A stretch of 64,000 nucleotides of DNA from Streptomyces hygroscopicus (lineage in GTDB: Bacteria; Actinomycetota; Actinomycetes; Streptomycetales; Streptomycetaceae): NCBI RefSeq assembly GCF_026168105.1, contig NZ_LBMW01000021.1:1-64000 (forward strand), in the 5' to 3' direction. The stretch's first letter is position 1; each line of letters opens with the position of its first letter. The position numbers and the translations under genes were made by a program. The notes beneath the pieces were generated by a model. The model saw only the letters and a list, made by a program, of their open reading frames with translations, was not told the origin of the DNA and did no database searches. Shown piece by piece: positions 25,573-34,206 of the stretch.

Positions 25573-28473
25573 CTACAGGACAGGGGGCAACGACTGTTCG
25601 GTCCAGATGCATTTACCGGAGGGGGTGTAGCGGGCACCCCAGCGTTCGGCGAGCGCGGCAATCAGCTGGAGTCCCCGGCCACCCTCGTCGGTGTCCGCCG
25701 CACGGCGGATCTGGGGCATGGTGAGACTTCCGTCGCTGACCTCACAGATGAGTGTCCGGCTGCGCAGCAGGCGTAGGGTCGCCGGTCCCCCCGCGTGGCG
25801 CACCACATTGCCGACAAGCTCGCTGACCAGCAGTTCGGTGGTCATTTGCAGCTCCTCCAGGTCCCACCGGGAAAGCTGCTCGCGGACATACCCGCGGGCC
25901 TGGCCGGCGGCCTTGGGGTCCGCGGGCAGCGGCCAGGAAGCGATGTCCTCGCAGGCAAACGGATGGACGCTGGCGACCAGCAGGGCAGCGTCGTCACTGG
26001 CCTCATACTGGGGGGGCACTACGGCGGCGACGAGTGAGTCGCACATTGCGTCGAGTTGTGCGGCCGACGGCCTGGCCTGCGCTGCGCGGACCGGGACGGT
26101 GCCGAGATGCCGGGCCATGAGAGACATACCCAGGTCCACGTCGCGCTGCGGCGACTCGACCAAGCCGTCGGTGTAGAGCACCAGCAAACTGCCCGGGGCA
26201 AGTTCCAGCGATCCCGAGTCGAAGGGTGGGGTCGCGGCGCCGAGCGGCGGGTTGAGCGGGAGATCGGGGAAGTGGACGGTTCCGTCGGGGTTGACCACGG
26301 CAGGCGGTGGGTGCCCGGCCGTGAGTATGGAGCAGCTGCCGCTGGTGGGGTCGTAAACGGCGTACAGGCAGGTGGCGTAGAAGTCGTCGCCGAGAGCGGA
26401 GACCAGGTCATTGAGGTGGAAGAACATTTCGTCCACCGGCAGTTCGAGGTCGGCGAGCGTGTGCACCGCCGTGCGCAGCCGCCCCATGGTGACGGCCTCG
26501 GACAGGCCGTGGCCCATGACATCCCCGACGACCAGGGCCACCCGGTCACCGGACAGCGCAATGACGTCGTACCAGTCGCCGCCGACCTCCATTCCTCCGC
26601 CGGCGGGCAGATAGCGGGCGGCAGCGGTGACGGCGGGCAGGACCGGCAGGTCGTGGGGCAGCAGGCCGCGCTGCAGCTCACGGGCTCGGCGGTGCTCGGC
26701 GTCATACAGTCGGCCCCGCTCCAGGGCCTGAGCCACCAGCCCGCTCAGTGCCGTGAAGAGAGTGCGCTCCTCACTGCTGAAGGTGTGCGGCTGCGCGTAG
26801 GAGATGCACAGGACACCGACTGTCCGCCCGGAGGTGACCAACGGCAGGTATGCCCAGGCCTCCCTTCCGCCCCGGGCGGGGACCTCCGACAGATGGGGAA
26901 AGCTGCGGATGTACTCCTGCGCCGAGGAGACATAGACCGGTACACCGATTTGCAGGGCCTGGTAGGCCGGAAGGTTGCTCTGCACGGGGAATGCGCTGAT
27001 CAGCTCCAGGAATTCCTTCGAGAATCCCACGGCGCCCAACAGGAGGAAGTCCCTGCCTTCCCGGGCCCAGAAGGTGACACCTGCTGCGTCGAACAGCGTC
27101 CGCACATGATCCGTAACGGCATCAATGACGTCCTGCCCGGTGACCGCCGCCGCGAGGGCGTGAGTGAGGTCTGCGATCCGAACCGTGCGCTCCACGGCGG
27201 CAGCCTGCTGCGCTTCCACCCGCCGAGCGTCGGTGATGTCGATGAAATACACCCTCAGGCCGCCAGGCACGGGGACCAACCGAAGGCGGAACCACCGATG
27301 GTCAGCAGGCCATCGCGCCTCGAAGTCGACTGGTTGACCGCTGGTGCCGGCTCGACGGCAGGGGTCCTCCAGGCCGAGCTCTTGGAGGACAGGAGCCGCC
27401 TCCCACAGCACGTGGCCGAGGAGCCGGTCTGCGGGACCGAGGAGGCCCTCTCCCTCGCTGTTTATGGAGGCGATCCGCCCCTGGGCGTCGATGTCCAAGA
27501 CCGCGTCACTCACCTGAGTCAGGTCCCGGCCGACAGGACCTGGTCTGCGACGGACATCGGTAACGTCTCGCAGCGTGCCGGTCAGCCCGAACTTGTTCCG
27601 GTGCTGGTCGACCAGTACTCGGCCACGGGCCTCCACCCACCGGACGGCCCCGTCAGGTCGATGTATCCGGTACTCGACGCTGTATGCCTGGTCGGCGGCG
27701 CGGATCTCGTCCTCGGTGTACGCCAAGACATGCGGCAGGTCGTCCGGGTCGACCAGACTCACCCAGGTGTCGATCCGCCCGTCGAAGCTCTTCGGGTCGA
27801 CGCCGAGGATGCGCACGGACCGTTCGTCCCAGACCACCGCCCCCGTGCGCAGGTCCCAGTCCCAGGTACCGATTCCCGCTTCCTCGACGGTCTCCTGCAG
27901 CTGGGAGTCGGACTGCCACTGCGGCCCAAGGGCTGAGGGGCGCGGGGTTTCGGCGAAGCGCAGTCGTTCGGCGGTCCACTGGGCCACGGCATCCAGTGAC
28001 TGCTGATCCTCCGCCTCAAGGCCGCCCGGCGTGGTCGTCAGGACGGTGAGCGCGCCCAGCGGCCCGCTCGGGCCGGGCAACGGTAGCGACACAAGTCCGG
28101 TCCCGGCGGGAAGGTGATGGAATCCGGGGGCGTGCCGGCCGGTCCACACCACGGTGTCCTCACGCACGGCACGGGCGGGTGGCACGGCGTCGTCCAGGGC
28201 GACCTCCTGCCATGCCTCGAGGAGGGCTGCGGACAGTCCGGTGTGCGCCGTCAGGTGCAGCACATGGCTCCCGGGGACGCCCTGATGCACCAGCCCCCCC
28301 AGCCCATGGAGCGCGACCACAGCCTGGTCGAGGCCGAGCCGCAGGGATTCCGGGGCACTGAGGCCCTCCCCGACGGCGGCCAGGATACGAATACGCTCCG
28401 GGACCGACGATGGCGACTCCGAGGCCCCGCCTGGCGCGGCGGCCAGCCGAGAACTTTCTCGGCGCGGGCTCAT
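25573..28473 (-). CDS. SpoIIE-type PP2C phosphatase with GAF, PAS and HATPase domains
   Basis: A 966-residue soluble signalling protein. Order: GAF-like (about 25-170), two PAS domains (about 190-310 and 315-410), a second GAF (about 425-590), SpoIIE phosphatase (about 605-810; VGGDWYDVIALSGDRVALVVGDVMGHG and the late DDAALLVA), and a C-terminal anti-sigma-like kinase domain (about 830-960; TELLVSELVGNVVRHA and DEGGRGLQLIAALAERWG). Such proteins couple a sensed signal to dephosphorylation of an anti-anti-sigma factor, and the kinase domain can phosphorylate it. No sigma, anti-sigma or STAS gene is adjacent. Its 3' end faces the esterase gene. Confidence 0.9.
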   Translation of the reverse strand: MSPRRESSRLAAAPGGASESPSSVPERIRILAAVGEGLSAPESLRLGLDQAVVALHGLGGLVHQGVPGSHVLHLTAHTGLSAALLEAWQEVALDDAVPPARAVREDTVVWTGRHAPGFHHLPAGTGLVSLPLPGPSGPLGALTVLTTTPGGLEAEDQQSLDAVAQWTAERLRFAETPRPSALGPQWQSDSQLQETVEEAGIGTWDWDLRTGAVVWDERSVRILGVDPKSFDGRIDTWVSLVDPDDLPHVLAYTEDEIRAADQAYSVEYRIHRPDGAVRWVEARGRVLVDQHRNKFGLTGTLRDVTDVRRRPGPVGRDLTQVSDAVLDIDAQGRIASINSEGEGLLGPADRLLGHVLWEAAPVLQELGLEDPCRRAGTSGQPVDFEARWPADHRWFRLRLVPVPGGLRVYFIDITDARRVEAQQAAAVERTVRIADLTHALAAAVTGQDVIDAVTDHVRTLFDAAGVTFWAREGRDFLLLGAVGFSKEFLELISAFPVQSNLPAYQALQIGVPVYVSSAQEYIRSFPHLSEVPARGGREAWAYLPLVTSGRTVGVLCISYAQPHTFSSEERTLFTALSGLVAQALERGRLYDAEHRRARELQRGLLPHDLPVLPAVTAAARYLPAGGGMEVGGDWYDVIALSGDRVALVVGDVMGHGLSEAVTMGRLRTAVHTLADLELPVDEMFFHLNDLVSALGDDFYATCLYAVYDPTSGSCSILTAGHPPPAVVNPDGTVHFPDLPLNPPLGAATPPFDSGSLELAPGSLLVLYTDGLVESPQRDVDLGMSLMARHLGTVPVRAAQARPSAAQLDAMCDSLVAAVVPPQYEASDDAALLVASVHPFACEDIASWPLPADPKAAGQARGYVREQLSRWDLEELQMTTELLVSELVGNVVRHAGGPATLRLLRSRTLICEVSDGSLTMPQIRRAADTDEGGRGLQLIAALAERWGARYTPSGKCIWTEQSLPPVL

Positions 28474-28837
28474 ACCCTCACCTACCTCCGCCGCAGACGG
28501 ACGTATAGAACAAACATACAGGCTGAAGGCGGGGAGAGAATAAGCTGATCACGCTCATGGTGGTCGCGGTCAGTCGCTACATCGCCGCTTTGAGTCACCC
28601 CGCGGTGGCAGGTTGAACACCATACTACGAACGCTCAGGGTCTGCTGATTCTGCGTGCGGCCGGTAAGGACCGGCAGTGTGGAAGGCGGGGCGGCTCAGA
28701 AGACTTCCGAACTGCGAACAGCGGCTCCGTCCCTGTTCCGGGTTCTGGCCGGCGAGTGGCGGTTGGTGAACCGCCGGGCCGGGGTCGTGCGTTGGTGTGG
28801 GGCGTACGGTCTCCTTACGATTCCTGCGGGGTATGTT
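28474..28837. other. Intergenic/leader region between SpoIIE phosphatase and repeat-protein gene
   Basis: From about 28637 on, this stretch is similar to 39680-39873 and partly to 2159-2225. The similarity includes insertions that change the frame between copies (for example around GAGTGGCGG), which argues that it is a conserved non-coding leader rather than coding. It contains TTGGTG and, 18 bases later, TACGAT, a plausible -35/-10 pair, shortly before GTG 28838. The SpoIIE promoter should lie in the left part. Confidence 0.4.
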
Positions 28838-29758
28838 GTGCCTGGTCCCAAAGACGCCGGGTATGCGGCGGCGATCCGTCGCCTGTACGGCCTGGACGGA
28901 ACACCGCCTAAAGCACGCCGCGGAGTCCTTCCGTCCCAAACAGTGACCGTGGACGTGCCCGGCTTCGGGAGTGTGAACATCGGAAAGCGGCTGCACAACC
29001 TCCTCAGGCCCGCATCCAGGGCCGGCGAGCGGGAAGCACAGGCGCTGCAGCAGGCAGGCATCCCGCTGATGCAACGGCCCGGCGGCCGGGGCATTGACCC
29101 GAGCGTGCCGCAGGCTCGCCACTTCAGCGACATGACGAACGCCGTGGCGATCCGCTGCTTGTACGGCTTGGACGGAACACCGGGCAAAGCACGCTGCGGA
29201 GTCCTCCCGGCCCCCAGTGTGACGGTGGATGTGCCAGGCCACGGGAGGGTCAACATCGGACAGCGGCTGAACGACCTCCTCAGACCTGCCTCAAAGGTGG
29301 GCAACGGGGAAGCACAGGCGCTGCAGCAGGCAGGCATCCCGCTGGTGCAACGGCCGGAGGGCGGCTGGCGCATCGACCCGAGCGTGCCGCGGACCCGCCA
29401 AATCAGTGCAGAGTCCACCGACACGATAAATGCCATGGCTATCCGTTGCCTGTACGGTCTGGACGGAACACCGGCTGGAGAAAGCCGCGGGGTCCTCCCG
29501 GCCGCGAGAGTGACGGTGCACGTGCCGGGCCATGGGACGGTGAACATCGGAGGGCGGCTGCACAACCTCCTCAAGCCGCAGCGCAAGGCGGGCGAGGGGG
29601 AAGCACAGGCGCTCTGGGAGGCAGGCATCCCGCTGGTGCAGCGGCCAGAGGGAGGCTGGAACATTGCCCCGAGCGTGCGGCGGACCCGTGAAGCCCATCA
29701 GCAGCCAACGAGTTCCCTTTCACAGGCAATTGCTCCTACGACCCTCGCGCTTTCATGA
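28838..29758 (+). CDS. YGLDGT-repeat protein, three repeats
   Basis: A protein of 306 residues (367 if started at GTG 28655) built from three imperfect repeats of about 97 residues. Each repeat reads roughly AIRCLYGLDGTP-KARRGVLP-xx-VTVDVPGHGTVNIGQRLHNLL-P...GEAQALQQAGIPLVQRPEGGWRIDPSV. The strand-turn-helix pattern with a Trp/Gly end faintly resembles helicase-associated (HA) domains, but I cannot assign it firmly. I prefer GTG 28838 because the sequence upstream is conserved between copies without keeping frame; an in-frame GTG at 28788 is also possible. A two-repeat paralogue lies at 39874 and a dead copy at 2159. Function unknown. Confidence 0.6.
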   Translation: MPGPKDAGYAAAIRRLYGLDGTPPKARRGVLPSQTVTVDVPGFGSVNIGKRLHNLLRPASRAGEREAQALQQAGIPLMQRPGGRGIDPSVPQARHFSDMTNAVAIRCLYGLDGTPGKARCGVLPAPSVTVDVPGHGRVNIGQRLNDLLRPASKVGNGEAQALQQAGIPLVQRPEGGWRIDPSVPRTRQISAESTDTINAMAIRCLYGLDGTPAGESRGVLPAARVTVHVPGHGTVNIGGRLHNLLKPQRKAGEGEAQALWEAGIPLVQRPEGGWNIAPSVRRTREAHQQPTSSLSQAIAPTTLALS

Positions 29759-29889
29759 AGCGGGGTGTGGGATATGCCGGGCGGCGGCACGGTGGCACAC
29801 GGTGACATTGGGGCCCATCTCGTCGGCGAGCGCGGTGAGTTCAGTCCTCGAGGCCCGGGCGCGGTAGCCCGTTGGAGCCGCCTGCGCCG

Positions 29890-30273
29890 GTGATCAGCGA
29901 GGGACGGGACGCCAACGCGGGCGTCTTCCTCCTCTCCGGCGACACCACCCCCATGGACCGCCAGGCAGCCCTCGCCCTGTGGACCTCTCCCGCCGCAGTA
30001 CCCCCGCCGACAGGCGGCATCGTCATCGAAACCTGCGCCCGGTTCGGCTGCACCGCTGCTCCCGGCACCACCGACGACGCTCGGCTGCGTCACCTCAATG
30101 TGGCGCTCCCACCCGAATACGCGGCCCGTCTCTTCGACGCCCAACAGGCCGTCGCTACCGAACGGCAGCTGCGCGGAATCGCCGCCGACGGCCTCGCCGC
30201 CAGACAGGGTCTTGAACCTGAACCGGGGAGGGGCACGTCGAGTAAGAGACGGGCAGAACGTGAGGAGACATGA
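29890..30273 (+). CDS. Unknown small protein coupled to the next gene
   Basis: An open frame of about 127 residues starting at GTG 29890 (or TTG 29872). It reads VISEGRDANAGVFLLSGDTTPMDRQ...CARFGCTAAPGTTDDARLRHLNVALPPEYAARLFDAQQAVATERQLRG, ending in a basic tail. Its stop TGA overlaps the ATG of the following gene by one base, as in coupled genes. No family recognised, the ribosome site is weak, and the minus-strand frame is also open, so it may be partial or spurious. Confidence 0.4.
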   Translation: MISEGRDANAGVFLLSGDTTPMDRQAALALWTSPAAVPPPTGGIVIETCARFGCTAAPGTTDDARLRHLNVALPPEYAARLFDAQQAVATERQLRGIAADGLAARQGLEPEPGRGTSSKRRAEREET

Positions 30274-31166
30274 TGGCCACACCACCCCGGCCTGAGGACT
30301 CTGAGTGGGCGACCGGACTCGCCAGAGAGCTCATCGCCATGGATTACCAGCGTTCCGAGGAGTTCCCGGCCGCCGCTGTACGGATCATGGATGTGCGCAC
30401 CAACGAACGCCGAAATCTCATCAAAATGGCTGTACAGCAAGAGATCAGGGAAAACCCCGACTATCGGAAAGCCCTTTATGAGGGGCGATTGCCCAACGTC
30501 AAAGACCTGCTTACCAGCGGCAACATACGTGAATTTGCAAGTGAGAAACGTAGGCCGGTCTTGCGGAGTCGGGCAGGCAGTCAACTTGGTATGAAGTCTG
30601 ACGGGGTTGTACCGACCGGTCGCCCCACTGGGCTCGCCGCCCGTTTCCTCTCTACCATTTACGCCGGCATTAAAAAAGTGCATAGCAGGGCTGACCGCAA
30701 GTCCCCCATCGCTCCCCAGGCGTCGAACCGAAGTCTGCAATCCGTCTCTCCCACTTATTCGCCGCCCACAGCAGGGCCGTCTCCCACCGATGACCACATG
30801 AACAAGCCGTCGCCGCCGATCCCGACAGAGCAGCCTCCGCCCAAGCCAGTTTCTCTGGCGGAGGCTGCGAAGAAGATCATCCAGTCGGATTCCGAGCAGA
30901 TAGCTGCCGTGCGAAACACGCTGGCTCAGCACGAGGCTGTCAGGATTGCCAAGGGTGCTGGCTACGACTCGCCCTCGGCATTGAAGGCATTGGCGGACTT
31001 CATTCAGGTTGGCGGTGACCACAAGCCCACCATCGCGTCAGCGGCTTCCCTCCGCACGCCGGGAACTAAGAGCAGGCCATCGCCTTCAACCGCGCCCCCC
31101 CATCAACTACCTTCAACTGCCGCACCCACTCACTCCACCACGAGCCCCAAGGGACCCGCCCGCTGA
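30273..31166 (+). CDS. Unknown 297-aa protein with proline-rich linker
   Basis: A 297-residue protein of unknown family. An N-terminal charged helical part (about 1-90; MDVRTNERRNLIKMAVQQEIRENPDYRKALYEGRLPNVKDLL) is followed by a basic stretch, a Ser/Pro-rich linker (about 140-200), a second helical part (KPVSLAEAAKKIIQSDSEQIAAVRNTLAQHEAVRIAKGAG), and a Ser/Thr/Pro tail. GGAG lies five bases before ATG 30273. Its base composition is visibly less GC-rich than neighbouring genes, which suggests recent transfer. No signal peptide. Modular disordered-linker architecture is common in secreted effectors, but no export signal is seen. Confidence 0.6.
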   Translation: MATPPRPEDSEWATGLARELIAMDYQRSEEFPAAAVRIMDVRTNERRNLIKMAVQQEIRENPDYRKALYEGRLPNVKDLLTSGNIREFASEKRRPVLRSRAGSQLGMKSDGVVPTGRPTGLAARFLSTIYAGIKKVHSRADRKSPIAPQASNRSLQSVSPTYSPPTAGPSPTDDHMNKPSPPIPTEQPPPKPVSLAEAAKKIIQSDSEQIAAVRNTLAQHEAVRIAKGAGYDSPSALKALADFIQVGGDHKPTIASAASLRTPGTKSRPSPSTAPPHQLPSTAAPTHSTTSPKGPAR

Positions 31167-31267
31167 CAGTCCGAGGGGTGACGCTGCACGTTGTCGAGAA
31201 CGTGTGAACCACATCCCGGGCTGACCCGTTCTAGCGAGGGAGGTACCAAGCAGCAGAGGGGAAGAAA

Positions 31268-31690
31268 ATGCCACCGCAACCCAGACGTCGAGGTGCTCTT
31301 GATGTGTCCTTGGACGTCGACTCGGACGGTGAGTTCTCGATCGAGATCCAGCCGCCAACCCGAGCAGGGTCTCCGCAGCCAATGTCGGCTGCGGAGCGCG
31401 ATGCTCTCCGTGAAACGCAGGCGACGGAAGCACGCCGAGAGCAGGCGGCTGTAAACCCGCCATCCTACGAACAGGCGACAAGGCTGCCTTCCTACACGGA
31501 GGCGACAAGGCTGCCTTCCTACACGCAGGCGACAGCTGCATGGTTGACAGTACCGGGGACAACGGGGGCCGTGAACACGGCCGGGCCTCAGTCCTCACCC
31601 CAAACCATGAGCTCAGGCACATCATCCCAGCCCTCTCAATACAGAGGGTCCAACCAGGGCCCGAATCCGAATCGAGGCCGCAGCCTGTGA
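31268..31690 (+). CDS. Unknown protein with PPSY/LPSY repeat motifs
   Basis: A 140-residue, mostly disordered protein. It opens MPPQPRRRGALDVSLDVDSDGEFSIEIQPP, has a charged helix (AAERDALRETQATEARREQA), then PPSYEQATRLPSYTEATRLPSYTQAT, and ends in a Ser/Gln/Thr-rich tail. PPxY is the ligand motif of eukaryotic WW domains; here one true PPSY is followed by two LPSY copies. GAGGGGAAGAAA precedes the ATG. The first 30 residues and the leader recur in inverted orientation at 39130-39290. Function unknown. Confidence 0.6.
   Translation: MPPQPRRRGALDVSLDVDSDGEFSIEIQPPTRAGSPQPMSAAERDALRETQATEARREQAAVNPPSYEQATRLPSYTEATRLPSYTQATAAWLTVPGTTGAVNTAGPQSSPQTMSSGTSSQPSQYRGSNQGPNPNRGRSL
31474..31527 (+). 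repeat. 27-bp tandem duplication inside the PPSY protein gene
   Basis: Bases 31474-31500 and 31501-31527 are nearly identical, differing at the end of the unit (ACGGA versus ACGCA). The duplication encodes the nine-residue unit ATRLPSYTE/Q and keeps the frame, so the LPSY motif has been copied in tandem. Confidence 0.8.
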
Positions 31691-31835
31691 CAACGCATCG
31701 GTTGTACGGCGCTAGTTCATCCTGAGTCAGCCGTGACCAGCGGGCAGCCGCGCGGATCGTTTGAACGTGCATCACACCACCGTGTTGGGGGTTCACGACC
31801 GCGTGGCCGGGAAGAGCCTGCCTGTCTCGGAGCTG

Positions 31836-31865
31836 GCCGGCCCGAGCATGACCCCTCGGGCCGGC
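31836..31865. terminator. Perfect 11-bp hairpin before the small zinc protein gene
   Basis: GCCGGCCCGAG (31836-31846) pairs perfectly with CTCGGGCCGGC (31855-31865) across an eight-base loop. It is 146 bases after the PPSY gene stop and 29 bases before the next start, so it could terminate the former or act as an attenuator for the latter. Confidence 0.5.
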
Positions 31866-31894
31866 GACCAACCGACCGACCGAGTGGGGGATTG

Positions 31895-32182
31895 GTGATC
31901 CGTAACGCTGTGACCTGCGACCAACCCAACTGCATGGCCCTGTTCCTCGAACCCGACGACCTCCCTGAGAGCGAGTACATAGAGACCGTCTCGGGAGCCG
32001 CGGGCTGGCAGCATGTACGGGGCGGTCACACGTGCCCGTCCTGTACGGGCGGCAGGGGCCCGGTCCTGGAGCGGGGCGAGTGCCTGCGCTGCAATGGTCG
32101 CACCGTCGACCTCCCGGGTGGCAACATGTGCCAGTACTGCGGCGACGTTCAGCCATACGCCGACGGGTACGAGGATCACTGA
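31895..32182 (+). CDS. Small zinc-ribbon-type protein
   Basis: A 95-residue protein with four cysteine pairs or near pairs: CDQPNC, CPSC, CLRC and CQYC, a pattern expected for one or two zinc ribbons. Residues between them include GWQHVRGGHTCPSC. Small Cys-rich proteins opening like this (ITR/VIRNAVTCD...) are frequent hypothetical genes in streptomycetes, where the role is unknown. GTG 31895 is preceded by a G-rich ribosome site. It is the last gene of the accessory block; the downstream AraC gene is on the other strand. Confidence 0.6.
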   Translation: MIRNAVTCDQPNCMALFLEPDDLPESEYIETVSGAAGWQHVRGGHTCPSCTGGRGPVLERGECLRCNGRTVDLPGGNMCQYCGDVQPYADGYEDH

Positions 32183-32319
32183 AGCACCCGTGCGGCATGA
32201 GCTTGACAGCCTTCGGCGCGGACGGGTTCCCGGGGGCCGGGCTCGACGGTGTTCGCTGTCGGGCCGGCAGCGTGTGCCGGAGATGAAAGTCCCGTCGGCC
32301 CATAACCCCCATCAACACG

Positions 32320-33285
32320 TCACTGAGGGCGGCCCCCGCTGCCTTTGGACGTCCGGGCTTCCTGTGGGGTCACGCCGAAGCGTGCCTTGAAGGACGCGCC
32401 GAAGGCGCTCAGCGAGCGGAAGCCACTGGCGTGGGCGATGCCGGCGATGGTGAGCTGAGAGGGAGCCTCGCACAGCAGGCGGCGCGCGAGGTCGAGCCTC
32501 GTGGTCCGCAGCAGCCTGCTCGGCGTGGTGCCGTAGTGGTGCAGGGCGAGCTGGACCTGCCGCAGTGACCAGCCGAGGGCCCGCGCGATCTCGGCAGGGG
32601 TGAGGTCGGGGTCGGCGGCGTGCCGACGGACGTAGTCACGGACAGCGGCGTCCACGGCAGCCAGGGTGCTGGGAAGCTCGTTCCGCGGGTGGATGCACAG
32701 CGCGAGAAGCTCGGTGATCGTGTCGCATACCGAGGCGAACGCGGCCCCGTCCAGGGCCTGGCGCTGCGCTCCGAGTTCAGTGATCATGCCGCGGACCACG
32801 GATCCCATGCCGTGTCCGAGGTTGAGCACCGTGGGGCCCGCGTGCTTGTCCAGCGGCAGGGCCCCCGCAGGCATCGTCATCACCCACGCCCGGGCCCACT
32901 GCGTGTGTCCGACGTCGAACGGCCTGGCCTTCGTCACCAGCCCCGCGCTTTTCGGCCCGGCCTGTACGGTGACCCCGGCCTGGCCCAGGCGCAGCGTGCC
33001 GGCGGTGGGCACGAGCAGCCGCAGGCTGTCGTCGCTGTCGCTGCGGATGTCCATGCGGGTGCGCGAGTAGACGATGCCTTCGGACCAGAAGTCTATGAGC
33101 TGGTACCCGCCATAGCGCTGCACGACTGTGCCGCCACGGAACGTGGCGGGATCGGCGAACCTGAACCGCAGGGTGCCCTGGTTGCGGCAGACATGTTCGG
33201 CCCAGAACTTGGCCGGATCGCCTGCCGGCAGCGGGGCGGTGTCGGTCTGCTCCACGACATATTCGGGATATTCGGCGACCGGCAT
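32320..33285 (-). CDS. AraC-family transcriptional regulator
   Basis: A 321-residue AraC-type regulator. The N-terminal two-thirds is an effector/dimerisation domain like the AraC-binding-like (cupin-related) type. The C-terminal double helix-turn-helix reads DLTPAEIARALGWSLRQVQLALHHYGTTPSRLLRTTRLDLARRLL and LTIAGIAHASGFRSLSAFGASFKARFGVTPQEAR. ATG 33285 has a GGAGG-like site. It is divergent from the hydrolase at 33406 with 120 bases between them, so it probably controls that gene. Confidence 0.9.
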   Translation of the reverse strand: MPVAEYPEYVVEQTDTAPLPAGDPAKFWAEHVCRNQGTLRFRFADPATFRGGTVVQRYGGYQLIDFWSEGIVYSRTRMDIRSDSDDSLRLLVPTAGTLRLGQAGVTVQAGPKSAGLVTKARPFDVGHTQWARAWVMTMPAGALPLDKHAGPTVLNLGHGMGSVVRGMITELGAQRQALDGAAFASVCDTITELLALCIHPRNELPSTLAAVDAAVRDYVRRHAADPDLTPAEIARALGWSLRQVQLALHHYGTTPSRLLRTTRLDLARRLLCEAPSQLTIAGIAHASGFRSLSAFGASFKARFGVTPQEARTSKGSGGRPQ

Positions 33286-33405
33286 GGCGCCTCCATCCGG
33301 TGTGCGCGTTTTCGTGCGTGCGCTGCGCGGATCAGGGCGAACAGGCAGCGGTACACCCCTAGGGTCGCGTCAGTATAGCGATCCGTAGCACACGAAGGAG
33401 GCAGC

Positions 33406-34206
33406 ATGCGCAGCGCCGCCGTCAACGGTACGAAACTCGCCTACGTCGACGAGGGGCCCCGCGAGGGCACGCCGATCGTCTTCAGCCACTCACTGTTCTT
33501 CGACCACAGCATGTTCGACAGCCACCGGGAACGATTCGTGCGTGAGGGCTTCAGGGTCATCGCCTACGACCACCGTAATCAAGGCGGCAGCGCCCCCGCG
33601 CCGCGCGGGGAAGTGGACATGGACACCCTCACCGAGGACGCCGCGGCGCTCATCCAGCACCTCGGGCTCGGAAAGTGTCACTTCGTGGGCAATTCGATGG
33701 GCGGTTTCATCTCCCTGCGCCTCGCCGCGCGCCGTCCCGACCTGCTGCTGTCCGCCACCGCGCTCGGTTCGTCGGCGGAGCAGGAGCACAAGCTGGAGGA
33801 GTTCGGGTCGCTGGTCGACCACCTCACCGATCACGGGCCGGAGCAGGTGGTCGACACGTTGATGTACATCATGTTCGGCGACACCAGCCTTGCAAACAAA
33901 CCTGAACTGTGCGCGCGGTGGCGGGAGTTCATGTCGCGCCTGTCCCCGAGGATCGGCGACAGCGCCTACGGCGTCATCCACCGCTCCCGCATCATCGAGG
34001 AACTCTCCGGCTGCGGGGTTCGGGTGCTGGCCATCGCCGGCAGTGAGGACCACGCCTACCCGCAGCCGATTTCCGGTGAACACATCGCCGCCGCGAGCGG
34101 CGGCACTCACGTGACCGTCGACGGTGCGGGTCACTCAGTCGCCTTGGAGCAGTCCGACATCGTCGCCGAACACCTCAAGCGGCTCTTCGCCGAAACGACC
34201 GCTTGA
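33406..34206 (+). CDS. Alpha/beta hydrolase (3-oxoadipate enol-lactonase-like)
   Basis: A 266-residue alpha/beta hydrolase. It shows IVFSHSLFFDHSMFD for the oxyanion site, YDHRNQGGS, the nucleophile elbow FVGNSMGGFISL, an Asp in IAGSEDHAYP and a His in DGAGHSVALE. Its closest look is to enol-lactonases and haloperoxidase-like hydrolases. ATG 33406 follows GAAGGAGGCAGC. A TATAGC hexamer about 30 bases upstream may be the -10 box. Divergent AraC gene is the likely regulator. Confidence 0.85.
   Translation: MRSAAVNGTKLAYVDEGPREGTPIVFSHSLFFDHSMFDSHRERFVREGFRVIAYDHRNQGGSAPAPRGEVDMDTLTEDAAALIQHLGLGKCHFVGNSMGGFISLRLAARRPDLLLSATALGSSAEQEHKLEEFGSLVDHLTDHGPEQVVDTLMYIMFGDTSLANKPELCARWREFMSRLSPRIGDSAYGVIHRSRIIEELSGCGVRVLAIAGSEDHAYPQPISGEHIAAASGGTHVTVDGAGHSVALEQSDIVAEHLKRLFAETTA

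Noticed and set aside
26056..27936. Long plus-strand frame of 626 codons
   Set aside because: It lies entirely opposite the SpoIIE phosphatase, whose domains are unmistakable; high GC leaves such frames open.
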